A stretch of DNA of 64,000 nt from Clostridium hydrogenum (GTDB taxonomy: Bacteria > Bacillota > Clostridia > Clostridiales > Clostridiaceae), in NCBI RefSeq assembly GCF_021432385.1, contig NZ_JAEACT010000004.1:310001-374000 (forward strand), read 5' to 3'. The notes below the pieces were generated by a model that made no database searches, was not told where the DNA came from, and saw nothing but the letters and a program-made list of their open reading frames with translations. Position numbers and translations under genes: made by a program. Below, piece by piece: positions 16,639 through 26,763 of the stretch. How positions within the stretch are numbered: the first letter of the stretch is position 1; each line of letters opens with the position of its first letter.

Positions 16639-18570
16639 TTAAATAATTTGGCAGTGCATATATTTCACTGCTTCCTCGCCACTAACCAAATACGACTGTC
16701 CTTTAGAGCAAAAAACCGAAGTCGAAGTATACTCAATATCCGCATTTTTATTATATCCAATTCGTTTAATTACTTCCTCCTCATTATGACAAGCATCATA
16801 ACCATCAAAAACAAAGCTTATTCTTCCTCTTCCATTTGTAAGTTCTGTGATGTCCATAGCATAATTCATAAATGTAGCTACTGGTCCTCTTCCAAATATG
16901 ACAACTTTATTTTCTGAAATCTTAGGAGTATCAAAACTTCCATTTAACTTTTGTATATCTGCCAAAACTCTTCCCATATAATCTACATTAACATCTATTT
17001 TAAAACGATAATATGGCTCTAGAAGTATATTTTTTGTACTTTCAAGCCCTTGCCTTAAAGCTCTATAGGTTGCTTCCCTAAAATCGCCTCCGCTTGTATG
17101 CTTAATGTGTGCTCTTCCTATTAATAATGTTATTTTTAAATCTGTTACTTCTGAACCTGTAAGTATACCTTTATGACTCTTCTCAAAAATATGGGTCTTA
17201 ATTAAATTTTGATAGTTAATTGTAAGGTCATCTGTACTGCACTGACTTGAAAAAGAAATCCCACTATTTCTTTCACCTGGTTCTATTTTCAAGTGAACTT
17301 CAGCATAATGCCTTAAAGGCTCAAAATGACCATATCCAATTGCTGTTTCTAAAATAGTTTCCTTATATAAAATTTCACAAGTTCCAAAGTCTACATTTAA
17401 TTTAAATCTTTCAAGGACAACTTCCTTTAAAACCTCAAGCTCTATTTGTCCCATAATATGAATCTCTATACTATGAAGTTTATCATTCCAAATTACATTT
17501 AAAGCAGGATCTTCTGCCTCTAAAATTCTAAAGTAATTTAATACTTCCTTAGGATTTAGCTTTTCATCAAATAAAACTTTAGACTTTAAAGTTGGAACTA
17601 AATCATAACTAAGTTTTTCATGTATTTCGCCAACACCATCACCTACCACAGCACTTGAAACTCCTGTAACTGCAAAAATTTCACCAGCAACAGCCCTGTC
17701 CTTAGTTATAAATTTATTACCATTGTAGCTTCTTATTTGATTTACTTTTTCAAGCTTCCCATTTATATTTAATTCATCCTTGACCTTTAAACTTCCACTC
17801 AAAGCTTTTATGTATGTAACCCTATTTCTACCTTCATCATATCTTATTTTATAAACAATTCCACCAAAATTTTTGCTTGCATTATATTCAGTAAAAGTAA
17901 GCTCATCTAGCTTTTGTAAAAATTCTTCGATTCCTTCATCCTCTAATGCTGACCCCATCATACATGGAAATATTTTATTTTCCTTAATCATTTTTTTCAT
18001 TGAATTTAACCACAAATCTTTGTCATAACCTTCTTCTAGATATGCTTCTAACAGTTTTTCATCATGTTCAGCTATAAATTCTATAGTCTCCTCTGACATT
18101 TCTTCTTTAATAAAAAAAACATCTTTGGTTAAGTTTTCCTTAATTCCTTCAATAACTGCTTCACTATCCGCACCAACTCTGTCTACTTTATTTATAAAGA
18201 AAAATACAGGAATATTATGCTTTTTTAATATTTGCCAGACAATTTCCGTTTGACCTTGGATTCCACGAACTGCACTTATTATTATTATGGCATAATCCAT
18301 AACTTGAACTGCTCTCTCCATTTCTGATGAAAAATCAGCATGTCCTGGAGTATCTACTAAATAATAAGTTGAATCCTTATAATTAAAAATAGCTTGATCA
18401 GAAAATACCGTTATTCCTCTTTCCTTCTCTATTTCATGACTATCTAAAAAAGAATTTTTATGATCAACTCTTCCCCTACTTTTTATACTTTTAGTGTGAT
18501 ATAAGATTTGTTCTGCAAAAGTAGTTTTTCCAGCATCTACATGTGCTAGTATTCCTATTGTCTTATTCAT
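16639..18570 (-). CDS. Tet(M)/Tet(O)-like ribosomal protection GTPase
   Basis: 643 residues, the length of tetracycline ribosomal-protection proteins, which are EF-G paralogues that eject tetracycline from the ribosome. G1 is HVDAGKTT (about 10-17), G3 DTPGHADF (about 73-80), G4 NKVDR. The C-terminal signature GHFEPLRHYAEVHLKIEP is diagnostic of the Tet/EF-G-like group. It appears divergent from the mobile Tet(M)/Tet(W) proteins and sits in ordinary chromosomal context with no mobile element, so it may be an intrinsic translation factor rather than acquired resistance. Confidence 0.85.
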   Translation of the reverse strand: MNKTIGILAHVDAGKTTFAEQILYHTKSIKSRGRVDHKNSFLDSHEIEKERGITVFSDQAIFNYKDSTYYLVDTPGHADFSSEMERAVQVMDYAIIIISAVRGIQGQTEIVWQILKKHNIPVFFFINKVDRVGADSEAVIEGIKENLTKDVFFIKEEMSEETIEFIAEHDEKLLEAYLEEGYDKDLWLNSMKKMIKENKIFPCMMGSALEDEGIEEFLQKLDELTFTEYNASKNFGGIVYKIRYDEGRNRVTYIKALSGSLKVKDELNINGKLEKVNQIRSYNGNKFITKDRAVAGEIFAVTGVSSAVVGDGVGEIHEKLSYDLVPTLKSKVLFDEKLNPKEVLNYFRILEAEDPALNVIWNDKLHSIEIHIMGQIELEVLKEVVLERFKLNVDFGTCEILYKETILETAIGYGHFEPLRHYAEVHLKIEPGERNSGISFSSQCSTDDLTINYQNLIKTHIFEKSHKGILTGSEVTDLKITLLIGRAHIKHTSGGDFREATYRALRQGLESTKNILLEPYYRFKIDVNVDYMGRVLADIQKLNGSFDTPKISENKVVIFGRGPVATFMNYAMDITELTNGRGRISFVFDGYDACHNEEEVIKRIGYNKNADIEYTSTSVFCSKGQSYLVSGEEAVKYMHCQII

Positions 18571-18750
18571 TTTTACACCTCAAAAATAAATTTTATATGC
18601 TATAATTATATTATATATTAGGAGCATGTGAAAAATATAGGTATAGTTTTTTATGAAGTGTAGAATAATCTAGAAATTAATAAGTTTTAAGATTTTCTTT
18701 AACAGAATGAAATCATCCTCCATCGTAAATTGTCTTAGAAAGGATTTTGT

Positions 18751-20124
18751 ATGATTACTTTATCAAAAAAAAATAAAATATATTTATTATTAATTACTTT
18801 AATAGGAATATTTCTCAGAATTCTATGGATTACAAAAATAAATTGTGTCCCTATTTCTGATTTTGAAGTATATAAAAAAATTGCAACAAATGTATATATA
18901 CATAGTACTAATTCCTATATGGGTGTACCAGTTTCCTTTCAAGGTCCAGGCTATACACTAATATTGGGTCTTGTATACAAATTAGTTTCCAGCAGCAGCA
19001 TACTTACTGCTAAGATACTAAACCTTATTTTATCCTCTTTAACACTCTGCATCATAATGTTTATCTTTTATAAGTTATTTAGAGATAAAAAAATAATGTT
19101 AATAGCATATACTTTTATGGCATTAAACCCAAATTATATTGCTTACAACAACGTCTTAGGAAGCGAAGTTCTTCTTACTTTTTTATTTGCATTAATTATA
19201 TCATTACATATGATTAATTTTAATATCTTAGTAAAGCATATATTACTTGGAATTTTAATAGGAGTTGCAACTTTAACAAAGCCTCAATTTTTAGTATACA
19301 TTTTTATTTTCTTTATAATAGAGTGGCTAAACTCTAAAAATCTAAAAGCTATAATTAAAGGCTTTACTATAACACTATTTTTCTTTCTTGCTGTAATTTT
19401 ACCATGGACCTTTAGAAATAATGCTATATATCATAGATTTATACCAATATCTTATAATGGTGGCTATGTTTTATTTATAAATAATAATAGCAGTAATACC
19501 ACAGGCGCTTGGATGCCAGTATCAAAAGTATCTGTTTCAAAAACTACAAAAAATAAACTTATAGCCGCTGGATTTAACTATACTTCCTCAGTTGATGAAG
19601 AAGTTAAGGAGGTTATGTTTAATCCAAAGCTTGAACCTGTTTTCAAAACTGAAGCTGTACATTGGATTTTAAATCATCCATTTAACTTTTTTAAACTTGG
19701 AATAAAAAGAATAAAAAATACTTTTTTTAATGGTGCAGGAGACATTTATGCCTGGTGCATGACGGCCCAAAACTCCAATACTTTTTTAGTGCAAAAGCCC
19801 ATTTTTAAAAAGTTATTTGACTTTAATATTAAGCTTTTGAGTATATCAGGTTTTATTTATATAGTGATAAGTATTGGCAGCATATTTAAAGCCCTTATTT
19901 GTAAAAATGTAAAAATCAATTATGCTTTGTCTATACCAACTATTAACTGTTTGTTTTTTATATTAATCCCCTTTGTTTTTGAAGGACAACCTAGATACAA
20001 CTTTCCAATACTATTTATGTTTGAATTTTGCCTTTTTAGACTAATATATATTTGTATTGAGAAATTTAATTATTTCTTTACAAATAAGCAATCTAATATA
20101 CATTCAGACTACTTCACTCAATAA
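18751..20124 (+). CDS. GT39-type membrane glycosyltransferase
   Basis: 457 residues with about ten or eleven hydrophobic helices (PMT/ArnT-like GT-C fold). An acidic residue in the first extracytoplasmic loop (VPISDFEVYKKI) matches the catalytic-loop position. Such enzymes move a sugar from a polyprenyl-phosphate carrier to a protein, lipid or wall polymer on the outer face. It is followed 83 bp later by a response regulator and kinase in the same direction, so it may belong to an envelope-modification regulon. Donor and acceptor are unknown. Confidence 0.8.
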   Translation: MITLSKKNKIYLLLITLIGIFLRILWITKINCVPISDFEVYKKIATNVYIHSTNSYMGVPVSFQGPGYTLILGLVYKLVSSSSILTAKILNLILSSLTLCIIMFIFYKLFRDKKIMLIAYTFMALNPNYIAYNNVLGSEVLLTFLFALIISLHMINFNILVKHILLGILIGVATLTKPQFLVYIFIFFIIEWLNSKNLKAIIKGFTITLFFFLAVILPWTFRNNAIYHRFIPISYNGGYVLFINNNSSNTTGAWMPVSKVSVSKTTKNKLIAAGFNYTSSVDEEVKEVMFNPKLEPVFKTEAVHWILNHPFNFFKLGIKRIKNTFFNGAGDIYAWCMTAQNSNTFLVQKPIFKKLFDFNIKLLSISGFIYIVISIGSIFKALICKNVKINYALSIPTINCLFFILIPFVFEGQPRYNFPILFMFEFCLFRLIYICIEKFNYFFTNKQSNIHSDYFTQ

Positions 20125-20207
20125 AATTCATATGTTATATTTAAAAACAAACCACTGTGAAACTTGAAATTTCGATAGTTATACTTTAATTAGGAGAGAT
20201 ATGGAGA

Positions 20208-20909
20208 ATGAAAAAAGAAAAAATTCTAATTGTAGATGATGAAAAAGAAATTAGAGATTTAATAGACATATATCTAAAGAACGAAGGCTACAACACTATA
20301 AAAGCTGAAAATGGGTTGGACGCCTTGGAGATACTAAAAAAAGAATCTGCTGATTTAATTATACTTGATATAATGATGCCCAAACTTGATGGTATAGAAA
20401 CCTGCATGAAAATAAGGGAAACTCAAAATATACCTATAATAATGCTTTCTGCCAAAGGTGAGGATATAGATAAAATAATGGGCCTTACAACAGGTGCTGA
20501 TGATTATCTAACAAAACCTTTTAATCCGCTTGAACTTGTTGCACGTGTAAAATCACAACTTAGAAGATATTTAAAACTCAATGATTATAAAAGGCCAGAA
20601 GATGAAAATGGAATTATTGAAGTTGATGACCTTATAATAAATGTAAACACGCATGAAGTTAAAGTTAACGGTAATGAAGTAAAGCTCACACCGAGAGAGT
20701 TTTCAATACTTGAGCTTCTTGCAAAAAATAAAGGAATAGTATTTAGCATAGAAAAAATTTATGAAACTATTTGGAAAGAATCTTTTATGGAATCTGAAAA
20801 TACAGTTATGGTTCATATAAGAAAAATAAGAGAAAAGATAGAGCAAAATCCACGAAAGCCTATATATATAAAAACTGTATGGGGGGTAGGTTATAAAATT
20901 GAAAATTAA
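20208..20909 (+). CDS. OmpR/PhoB-family response regulator
   Basis: 233 residues. The receiver domain (about 1-120) has an acidic pocket in ILIVDDEKE, the phosphoacceptor Asp in LIILDIMMPKLDG, and conserved Lys in DYLTKPFNP. A C-terminal winged helix carries ENTVMVHIRKIREKIE and VWGVGYK. It resembles VanR-type regulators. AGGAGA lies upstream. It pairs with the kinase whose start overlaps its 3' end. Confidence 0.94.
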   Translation: MKKEKILIVDDEKEIRDLIDIYLKNEGYNTIKAENGLDALEILKKESADLIILDIMMPKLDGIETCMKIRETQNIPIIMLSAKGEDIDKIMGLTTGADDYLTKPFNPLELVARVKSQLRRYLKLNDYKRPEDENGIIEVDDLIINVNTHEVKVNGNEVKLTPREFSILELLAKNKGIVFSIEKIYETIWKESFMESENTVMVHIRKIREKIEQNPRKPIYIKTVWGVGYKIEN

Positions 20910-22389
20910 ATTTTTATCCTTCAACTTATTAAAAAAGCTTTGTAATAATATTTCCAAGAAAAGTTTACGTATAAAATTAATTTTTCTCTTTATCCTATCT
21001 TTCGTTTGTTCAATTATAATTGCAGTACTTTTCAATGGAGTATTAAATTCTATTAGGATTGGCAGTGCTCATGTAGAATACAGCAATGGCATAAAAAAAA
21101 TTGACGATACTGCAAAAAAAGCTGCTAATGAATTAAATAATAATGCCAATATAGATATGACTCCTGTTAATCTTAAAAACATTTTAGATGAACTTTATGA
21201 TACAAATCATCTTAATGCTATAATAACAGACTTACAGGGTAATATACTTATTAACTCAAAAGATTCTCCTTCAACAAAAATAAATTTATATGATATTATA
21301 AAAAATTCTACAAATAAGTTACTAAATGAAGATAATGTCGATGATTTAACTGACGCTTCATTCCCCAAAAAAGTGTATTACTCATTTTATCCAATTAATT
21401 TGAAAGATAAAAAGGGATTTTTAATAGTAAGTGGAATTCCTCAAAGTGCTCTTATATACAGCCATTCAGACAATGGAGTTATTTCAATAATATTAGGAAT
21501 AGTTGTTTTTATTATTTTATTTTTACTATTAACTAGAAATAAAATGCAATATATTGAAGAAATATCTCAAGGTTTAATTGAAATGTCCAAGGGCGACTTA
21601 AATTACAGGGTACCTTCAAAGGGGAATGATGAACTTTCAACTCTATCTATAAACATAAATAATATGGCATATGAATTAAACTCAAAAATTGAAAAAGAAA
21701 GGTCTGCTGAAAAAGCAAAGAATGAATTAATAACAAATGTTTCTCATGACCTAAGAACACCTTTAACCTCTATTATGGGTTATCTTGGTCTTCTAAAGAA
21801 TAAAAAATATGAAAGTGAAGACCAAATGGAAGAATATCTTGATATTGCCTATAACAAATCAGAAAAACTTAAAATCCTCATTGAAGACTTATTTGAATAC
21901 ACAAAATTGACAAATGAAAAAATTAATCTTGAAAAAAAACCTGTAGCCTTAAATGATTTTCTTGAACAGCTTATTGAAGAAATGGTACCAATTTTTGAAG
22001 AAAACAATTTAACTTTATTGACAGATATTCCAAAAGAAAAACTAATAGTAGATGTAGATATAAATAAAATATTACGAGTTTTTGAAAATCTTCTTATGAA
22101 TGCAGTAAAATACAGTGTTAAACCAAGTGAAATAAAAGTTAAACTTTATAGAGAAAATACTTTTGCTGTAGTTTGCACAGAAAACATTGGCGAGCATATA
22201 CAAGAAAATGACTTAAAAAAAATATTTGATCGATTTTATAGGCTTGAAAAATCCAGATCAACTTCTACTGGGGGAAGCGGTCTTGGATTAGCTATAGCCA
22301 AAAGCATTGTAGAACTTCATGGTGGAAAAATTGAAGCTAAATGTGAAGACAAAAAAATAAGTTTTTTTGTAAAACTCGAAACTTTCTGA
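20899..22389 (+). CDS. Sensor histidine kinase, VanS-like
   Basis: 496 residues starting at TTG 20899, with GGGGG and TAGG just upstream and an 11-bp overlap with the regulator gene, so translation is coupled. One helix at about 25-47, an extracytoplasmic sensor of about 150 residues, a second helix at about 195-215, HAMP, then HisKA (NVSHDLRTPLTSI) and HATPase_c (NLLMNAVKYS, GGSGLGLAIAKSIVELHGG). It probably senses envelope or antibiotic stress together with the upstream regulator; the ligand is unknown. Confidence 0.92.
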   Translation: MKIKFLSFNLLKKLCNNISKKSLRIKLIFLFILSFVCSIIIAVLFNGVLNSIRIGSAHVEYSNGIKKIDDTAKKAANELNNNANIDMTPVNLKNILDELYDTNHLNAIITDLQGNILINSKDSPSTKINLYDIIKNSTNKLLNEDNVDDLTDASFPKKVYYSFYPINLKDKKGFLIVSGIPQSALIYSHSDNGVISIILGIVVFIILFLLLTRNKMQYIEEISQGLIEMSKGDLNYRVPSKGNDELSTLSININNMAYELNSKIEKERSAEKAKNELITNVSHDLRTPLTSIMGYLGLLKNKKYESEDQMEEYLDIAYNKSEKLKILIEDLFEYTKLTNEKINLEKKPVALNDFLEQLIEEMVPIFEENNLTLLTDIPKEKLIVDVDINKILRVFENLLMNAVKYSVKPSEIKVKLYRENTFAVVCTENIGEHIQENDLKKIFDRFYRLEKSRSTSTGGSGLGLAIAKSIVELHGGKIEAKCEDKKISFFVKLETF

Positions 22390-22423
22390 GCAAAACTTTT
22401 TTAATAAGAATAGGCTAGCATAC

Positions 22424-22463
22424 TAAAAAAAGCTGTGTTTTAGGCATCTAAAACACAGCTAAT
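22424..22463 (+). terminator. Intrinsic terminator after the kinase
   Basis: AGCTGTGTTTTAG/CTAAAACACAGCT hairpin (about 22430-22460), flanked by A and T runs. It closes the glycosyltransferase/regulator/kinase group. Confidence 0.8.
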
Positions 22464-22514
22464 AAAAAAAAATAATACCAGAAACTAGCTGTTTTCCGAT
22501 ATCATTTTTTATAT

Positions 22515-22595
22515 GATATAAAATCTCCTGATCTGTATCAGGTATGCTAACAAAATGAAATATGGGATAAAATCTCCTAGACAAGACTAGGTATG
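22515..22595. repeat. Two tandem stem-loops with common flanks
   Basis: Unit 1 (22515-22546) and unit 2 (22565-22595) both read ATAAAATCT, then a stem-loop, then TATG. The stems differ: CCTGAT/ATCAGG in unit 1 and CCTAG/CTAGG in unit 2, each self-complementary. An AT palindrome, ATATCATTTTTTATATGATAT, precedes unit 1. They lie between a terminator and the 3' end of the minus-strand toxin-domain gene. Function unknown. Confidence 0.5.
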
Positions 22596-22687
22596 TACGT
22601 AACTTACAATGCTATTATATTACTAATACACTATTTAATCAACCTTTTTTTTTAACTTTTTTCTATTAAACGACTTTAAATAACAAA

Positions 22688-23287
22688 TTAAACATCCAAA
22701 GATAACTTTAACTTTAAGTTTAATATTTTATTTACAAATTCCTTATCTAATGTAGCAATGTGTCTCCCTAGTCTAGCCTTAGATACCACTTTTATTTGTT
22801 CGCATAAAACTGTGCCTGTTATTTTATTTTCTTCACCTTTTACAAGCTCATAATCGCTTTCTCTTATTTCAATATGAGCAGCTATTTTTTTCCGCCTGTT
22901 AGATATTGGTGCAATTATTGTTGTTGGCCCTTTTTCATTACCTGTATTATTTTGAATAATAACTACAGGTCTAATTTTATTTTCTTCAGAGCCTATATTT
23001 TTTCCAAGTTGACAAGTCCAAATTTCACCACGTTTAGGTATTGTATGTAAATTTGAAGTTATATTCTTATTAATATACATTTTATTATTTGCCCAAGTTA
23101 CATATTCATAAATTTCATTTATATTATATGCTCTCTGTCTCAAATTATTTATCTGTTCATTATTAATAAGCTTTTCATTGTTTAACTTTATATATTCTTC
23201 TAACTGTGCCTCTATTAGTTCTTTCGTATTTTTTATGTACTTTTTTAATTGAGTACTATTCATGTCTTTTATAGGAATACTATTCAA
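22688..23287 (-). CDS. PemK/MazF-domain protein with N-terminal helical extension
   Basis: The C-terminal half (about residue 84 on) is a MazF/PemK endoribonuclease fold: PKRGEIWTCQLG, GSEENKIRPVVIIQN and LCEQIKVVSKARLG match the family. Residues 1-80 form a charged helical extension absent from ordinary MazF of about 115 residues. I place the start at TTG 23287 because GGGGAGGGGGAT lies immediately upstream; the ATG at 23305 would put that purine run inside the coding region. No antitoxin ORF is adjacent. It may be a sequence-specific mRNA interferase with built-in control. Confidence 0.8.
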   Translation of the reverse strand: MNSIPIKDMNSTQLKKYIKNTKELIEAQLEEYIKLNNEKLINNEQINNLRQRAYNINEIYEYVTWANNKMYINKNITSNLHTIPKRGEIWTCQLGKNIGSEENKIRPVVIIQNNTGNEKGPTTIIAPISNRRKKIAAHIEIRESDYELVKGEENKITGTVLCEQIKVVSKARLGRHIATLDKEFVNKILNLKLKLSLDV

Positions 23288-23521
23288 TTTATCCCCCTCC
23301 CCCATAAAAATAAGTATACCCTAATTATATCATAAACACAAAATTTTTTTATTATTTTTTACAAAACTTCCTTAAAGCGTATTGTTTTTTTATTGTCATT
23401 TTTCTTACGTTTTGTTTTTTATTTCCTATTACATATTGTACCATAAAATATATTTTTGTTTACTAATGTCGTTTATTGCTATATAATTATAAAAAATTAT
23501 AATTATATACGAGGTGTTTTA

Positions 23522-25237
23522 ATGTTAAAGCAAATAAGAATTTCACAAAAATTAGTTATACTAAGTACAATAAGTACTTTATTTTTAATAATAGTAGGAA
23601 TCATCGGTATAGTTAATATGAACAAAATTAACAATAATACAAAACTCCTATACAACGATTCTATAATATCCTTAGAGAAATTGTACTCGGCAGAAAATAA
23701 TATTAATTTAGGACTGTCCGATATGGAACATATAATTAACAGCAATTTTAGAACTACTTTTTATAATTCTCAAAATGATTTAGCAACCTTATCCCAAAAA
23801 AACAATTCTCTTTTCGCTGCATATGAAAAATTATTACATAGAGGTAAAGCTGAACACTTGCATTATAATATGTTAAAAGCTAATTTAGAGAAATTCAGAA
23901 ATATTCGATCAAAAATATTTACTGCTATAAAAAATAATAATTATGAACAAGCTAATGATATATATAATAAAGAATATTTAAGTACAAAAACAGCTATGGA
24001 TGATGCTATGAACAACCTTATACAAGATAATGTTAACAATGCTAAAAATCTTTCAACTTCAAGCTCTGCCATTTATACTTCTTCTTTTATTCTTCAAATT
24101 ATAGTTATTCTAATTGGAGCACTATGTACTGCATTATTGGGTGACTTTATGGCAATTTGGTTAAAGAAAAGAATTAACACTGTTGTAAACTTCGCCAAAA
24201 ACTTATCTAATGGAGATTTAACACAAGAACTTACTATAACCGCTGAAGATGAACTTGGTATTATGGAGAAATCTTTAAATTTTTCATCTAAAAATATGAA
24301 AGAACTTGTTTCCAAAATTATAACTGGTATGCAAGATATGACTGCATCTAGTGAAGAGCTAACCGCTACTATGGAAGAAGTTTCTGCTGCAACAATTAAT
24401 ATAAAAGAAGCTACTGAAGCAATTTCTAATGGAAGTGAAAATCTTAGCTTCACTTCGAAAGAAGCCACTACTTCTACTGAAATAATTAAAAACTTAACTT
24501 CTAACCTTAGTTCCGAAGCAAAAGAAAGTCATAAAACTGCAAACGAAATTATGCAAAGGGCAATTAAAATAAAAACTAAAACTAATGATGCTTCCATAGA
24601 TGCTGTAAACTTATGTAATGAAAAAGAAATTAAAATAAAAAAAGCCATCGAAGACATACAAATTGTTAATGAAATTTCAAATATGGCAGAAACTATCAAC
24701 GAAATTTCCGAACAAACAAATTTATTGGCACTTAATGCTTCTATTGAAGCTACTAGAGCTGGCGAAGCTGGTAAAGGCTTTGCTGTAGTTGCAGATGAGG
24801 TTAAGCAATTAGCAGAGCAATCATCTGATGCAGTAAAAAAAATCAAATCAAATGTGACAGAAGTAATTAGTGCAACTAGAAATTTAATAAATAACACTAA
24901 TGACATATTAGAATTTATAAATTCAAAAGTTAAACCAGATTACGAAATGCTAAAAATCGCAGGAGAGCAATATGAAAAAGATGCTGAGTTTGTAAATAAA
25001 ATATCTGAGAAAATTTCATCTTCTTCAAATACAATTGCCAATACTATTTCGGAAGTGCATACCTCAATAATGTCTATTTCGTCAACTTCCGAAAACTCTG
25101 CCTCAAGTTCCGAGGAAATTTTCGGAAGTGTAACTGAAACAAGCTTTGCTATAGAACAAGTTGCAAAGCAAGCGCAAAAAAATTCTGAGCTTGCTGAAAA
25201 AATAAGCATAACAGCTGAAAAATTTAAAGTATCTTAA
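23522..25237 (+). CDS. Methyl-accepting chemotaxis protein
   Basis: 571 residues starting at ATG 23522, with GAGGTG upstream; in-frame codons back to 23456 are rejected. Order: N-terminal helix (about 10-31), four-helix-bundle-type sensor region (about 35-185), second helix (about 190-215), HAMP (about 215-270), and a long cytoplasmic coiled coil with the hairpin tip [20 protein letters not shown]. It relays a ligand signal to CheA/CheW. Its stop overlaps the 3' end of tyrS by 14 bp on the opposite strand. Confidence 0.93.
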   Translation: MLKQIRISQKLVILSTISTLFLIIVGIIGIVNMNKINNNTKLLYNDSIISLEKLYSAENNINLGLSDMEHIINSNFRTTFYNSQNDLATLSQKNNSLFAAYEKLLHRGKAEHLHYNMLKANLEKFRNIRSKIFTAIKNNNYEQANDIYNKEYLSTKTAMDDAMNNLIQDNVNNAKNLSTSSSAIYTSSFILQIIVILIGALCTALLGDFMAIWLKKRINTVVNFAKNLSNGDLTQELTITAEDELGIMEKSLNFSSKNMKELVSKIITGMQDMTASSEELTATMEEVSAATINIKEATEAISNGSENLSFTSKEATTSTEIIKNLTSNLSSEAKESHKTANEIMQRAIKIKTKTNDASIDAVNLCNEKEIKIKKAIEDIQIVNEISNMAETINEISEQTNLLALNASIEATRAGEAGKGFAVVADEVKQLAEQSSDAVKKIKSNVTEVISATRNLINNTNDILEFINSKVKPDYEMLKIAGEQYEKDAEFVNKISEKISSSSNTIANTISEVHTSIMSISSTSENSASSSEEIFGSVTETSFAIEQVAKQAQKNSELAEKISITAEKFKVS

Positions 25238-26417
25238 CAAACTTAGCTTTACCAACCTTAATTATGTCACTACTTTTTAAAGTTAAATGGAAGTCTTCCA
25301 CCACTCTTCCATTTAGCTTTACTCCACCCTGTTTTATAAGTCTTCTAACCTCACTTTTTGATGCTATAAGTTCTGCTTTTACAATTATATCTATTATATT
25401 CTCATAAGCCTCTGCTTTTATTTCCTTAATGTCATTTGGTATTTGATTTTTTTGGAATATAGTTTTAAAATGTTCTTCTGCCAAAACTGCACTTTCATCG
25501 TCATGGTACAACTTAACTATTTCTCTTGCAAGCTCCATTTTCACATCTCTAGGATTTACCCCTTCACTTTCAAGCCTACATTTTATTTTCTCAATTTCAT
25601 CTGGATGAACATCAGTTGCAAGTTCAAAATATTTTATTATAAGATTATCTGGTATTTTCATTACCTTTTCATACATAATATTTGCATCTTCATTTATTCC
25701 AATGTAATTTCCTAAGCTTTTACTCATTTTTTCCACACCATCTATACCTTCAAGTATAGGCATGAACATTACAACTTGGCTTTCCTGTTTGTATTCCCTT
25801 TGGAGCATTCTCCCCATTAGTACATTAAACTTTTGATCAGTTCCTCCAAGTTCAATATCCGCTTTAATTGCTACAGAATCGTAAGCCTGCATTAATGGGT
25901 AAAAAAACTCATGAATTCCTATACTTACATGGTTTTTAAACCTATTTTTAAAATCTTCCCTTTCGAGCATTCTTGTAACCGTGTATTTTGATGCAAGTTC
26001 AATTACCTCTGCAAAATTTAACTTTGAAAGCCATTCACTATTAAATTTCAACTCAGTTTTGTTTCTATCAAGTATCTTAAAAATTTGCTTTTCATAAGTT
26101 TTAGCATTTTCAATTACTTGTTCTCTAGTAAGCTGTTTTCTCGTTTTTGACTTTCCAGTTGGATCTCCAATCATACCTGTAAAATCGCCTATAATAATTA
26201 CTGCCTTATGCCCCATATCTTGAAGCTGCTTTATCTTCCTTAAAACCACTGCATGCCCTATATGGATATCTGGTGCACTTGGATCCAGTCCTAACTTCAC
26301 TACAAGCGGTTGATTTTTTTCCTGTGACCTTTTTAACTTTTCTACCAAATCATCAATGTTAATTATTTCATCTGCACCTTTACTAATAATTTTAATTTGT
26401 TCTTCAATATTTATCAT
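25224..26417 (-). CDS. tyrS: Tyrosyl-tRNA synthetase
   Basis: Class I synthetase of about 397 residues. HIGH signature at 52-55 ([11 protein letters not shown]), KMSKS intact in [10 protein letters not shown], and an S4 RNA-binding domain at about 335-395. Sequence style ([15 protein letters not shown]) fits the TyrZ-type subgroup. ATG 26417 is preferred to GTG 26429. A tyrosine-specific T-box precedes it by about 350 bp, and a family B repeat lies between T-box and start. It attaches tyrosine to tRNA-Tyr. Confidence 0.95.
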   Translation of the reverse strand: MINIEEQIKIISKGADEIINIDDLVEKLKRSQEKNQPLVVKLGLDPSAPDIHIGHAVVLRKIKQLQDMGHKAVIIIGDFTGMIGDPTGKSKTRKQLTREQVIENAKTYEKQIFKILDRNKTELKFNSEWLSKLNFAEVIELASKYTVTRMLEREDFKNRFKNHVSIGIHEFFYPLMQAYDSVAIKADIELGGTDQKFNVLMGRMLQREYKQESQVVMFMPILEGIDGVEKMSKSLGNYIGINEDANIMYEKVMKIPDNLIIKYFELATDVHPDEIEKIKCRLESEGVNPRDVKMELAREIVKLYHDDESAVLAEEHFKTIFQKNQIPNDIKEIKAEAYENIIDIIVKAELIASKSEVRRLIKQGGVKLNGRVVEDFHLTLKSSDIIKVGKAKFVKIL

Positions 26418-26489
26418 TTTTATTACCACCCTTTTTATAAAATATATACCTGTTTAAATATAGAAATTACAATTTATCGAGGAGAAGCC

Positions 26490-26695
26490 AAAGTACAAAG
26501 TACAGAGTACAAAGTACAATGAAGGACGATTTTTCTCCGTTAGCACTGCGAAAAATCTGAAAACTTATTTTTTTATTGCTGCGCAATTGCGCCATAGATG
26601 GCGCTCAGCGAAGCTGAGGACATTTAAGTTTAAGATTTACCTAAGCAACGCGAAAGGCAAATCATCCTTCTTTGTACTCTGTACTTTGTACTCTG
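26490..26695 (-). repeat. Family B heptamer-arm palindrome (copy B1), in the tyrS 5' UTR
   Basis: 206 bp. Outer arms are tandem heptamers (AAAGTAC, AGAGTAC; complement GTACTCT). In minus-strand orientation the interior reads hairpin 1 GATTTGCC/GGTAAATC, hairpin 2 CTCAGC/GCTGAG, hairpin 3 ATTGC/GCAAT and hairpin 4 GATTTTTC/GAGAAAAATC. An outer ATTACAATTT/AAATTGTAAT pair extends it to about 26465-26713. It lies between the T-box terminator and tyrS. Confidence 0.85.
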
Positions 26696-26763
26696 CTCTA
26701 AAAATTGTAATTTGTAAGAATAAGCTTATCCTAGGTGTTGTATCCCTATAATTTACAAAACAA

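Noticed and set aside
23288-23455. Search for an antitoxin gene upstream of the PemK-domain gene
   Set aside because: Only AT-rich sequence with promoter-like stretches; no frame with a ribosome binding site.
24094-25209. Three long minus-strand frames across the chemotaxis receptor gene
   Set aside because: They lie antisense to clear HAMP and MCP signalling domains; long antisense frames are expected from the skewed codon use.
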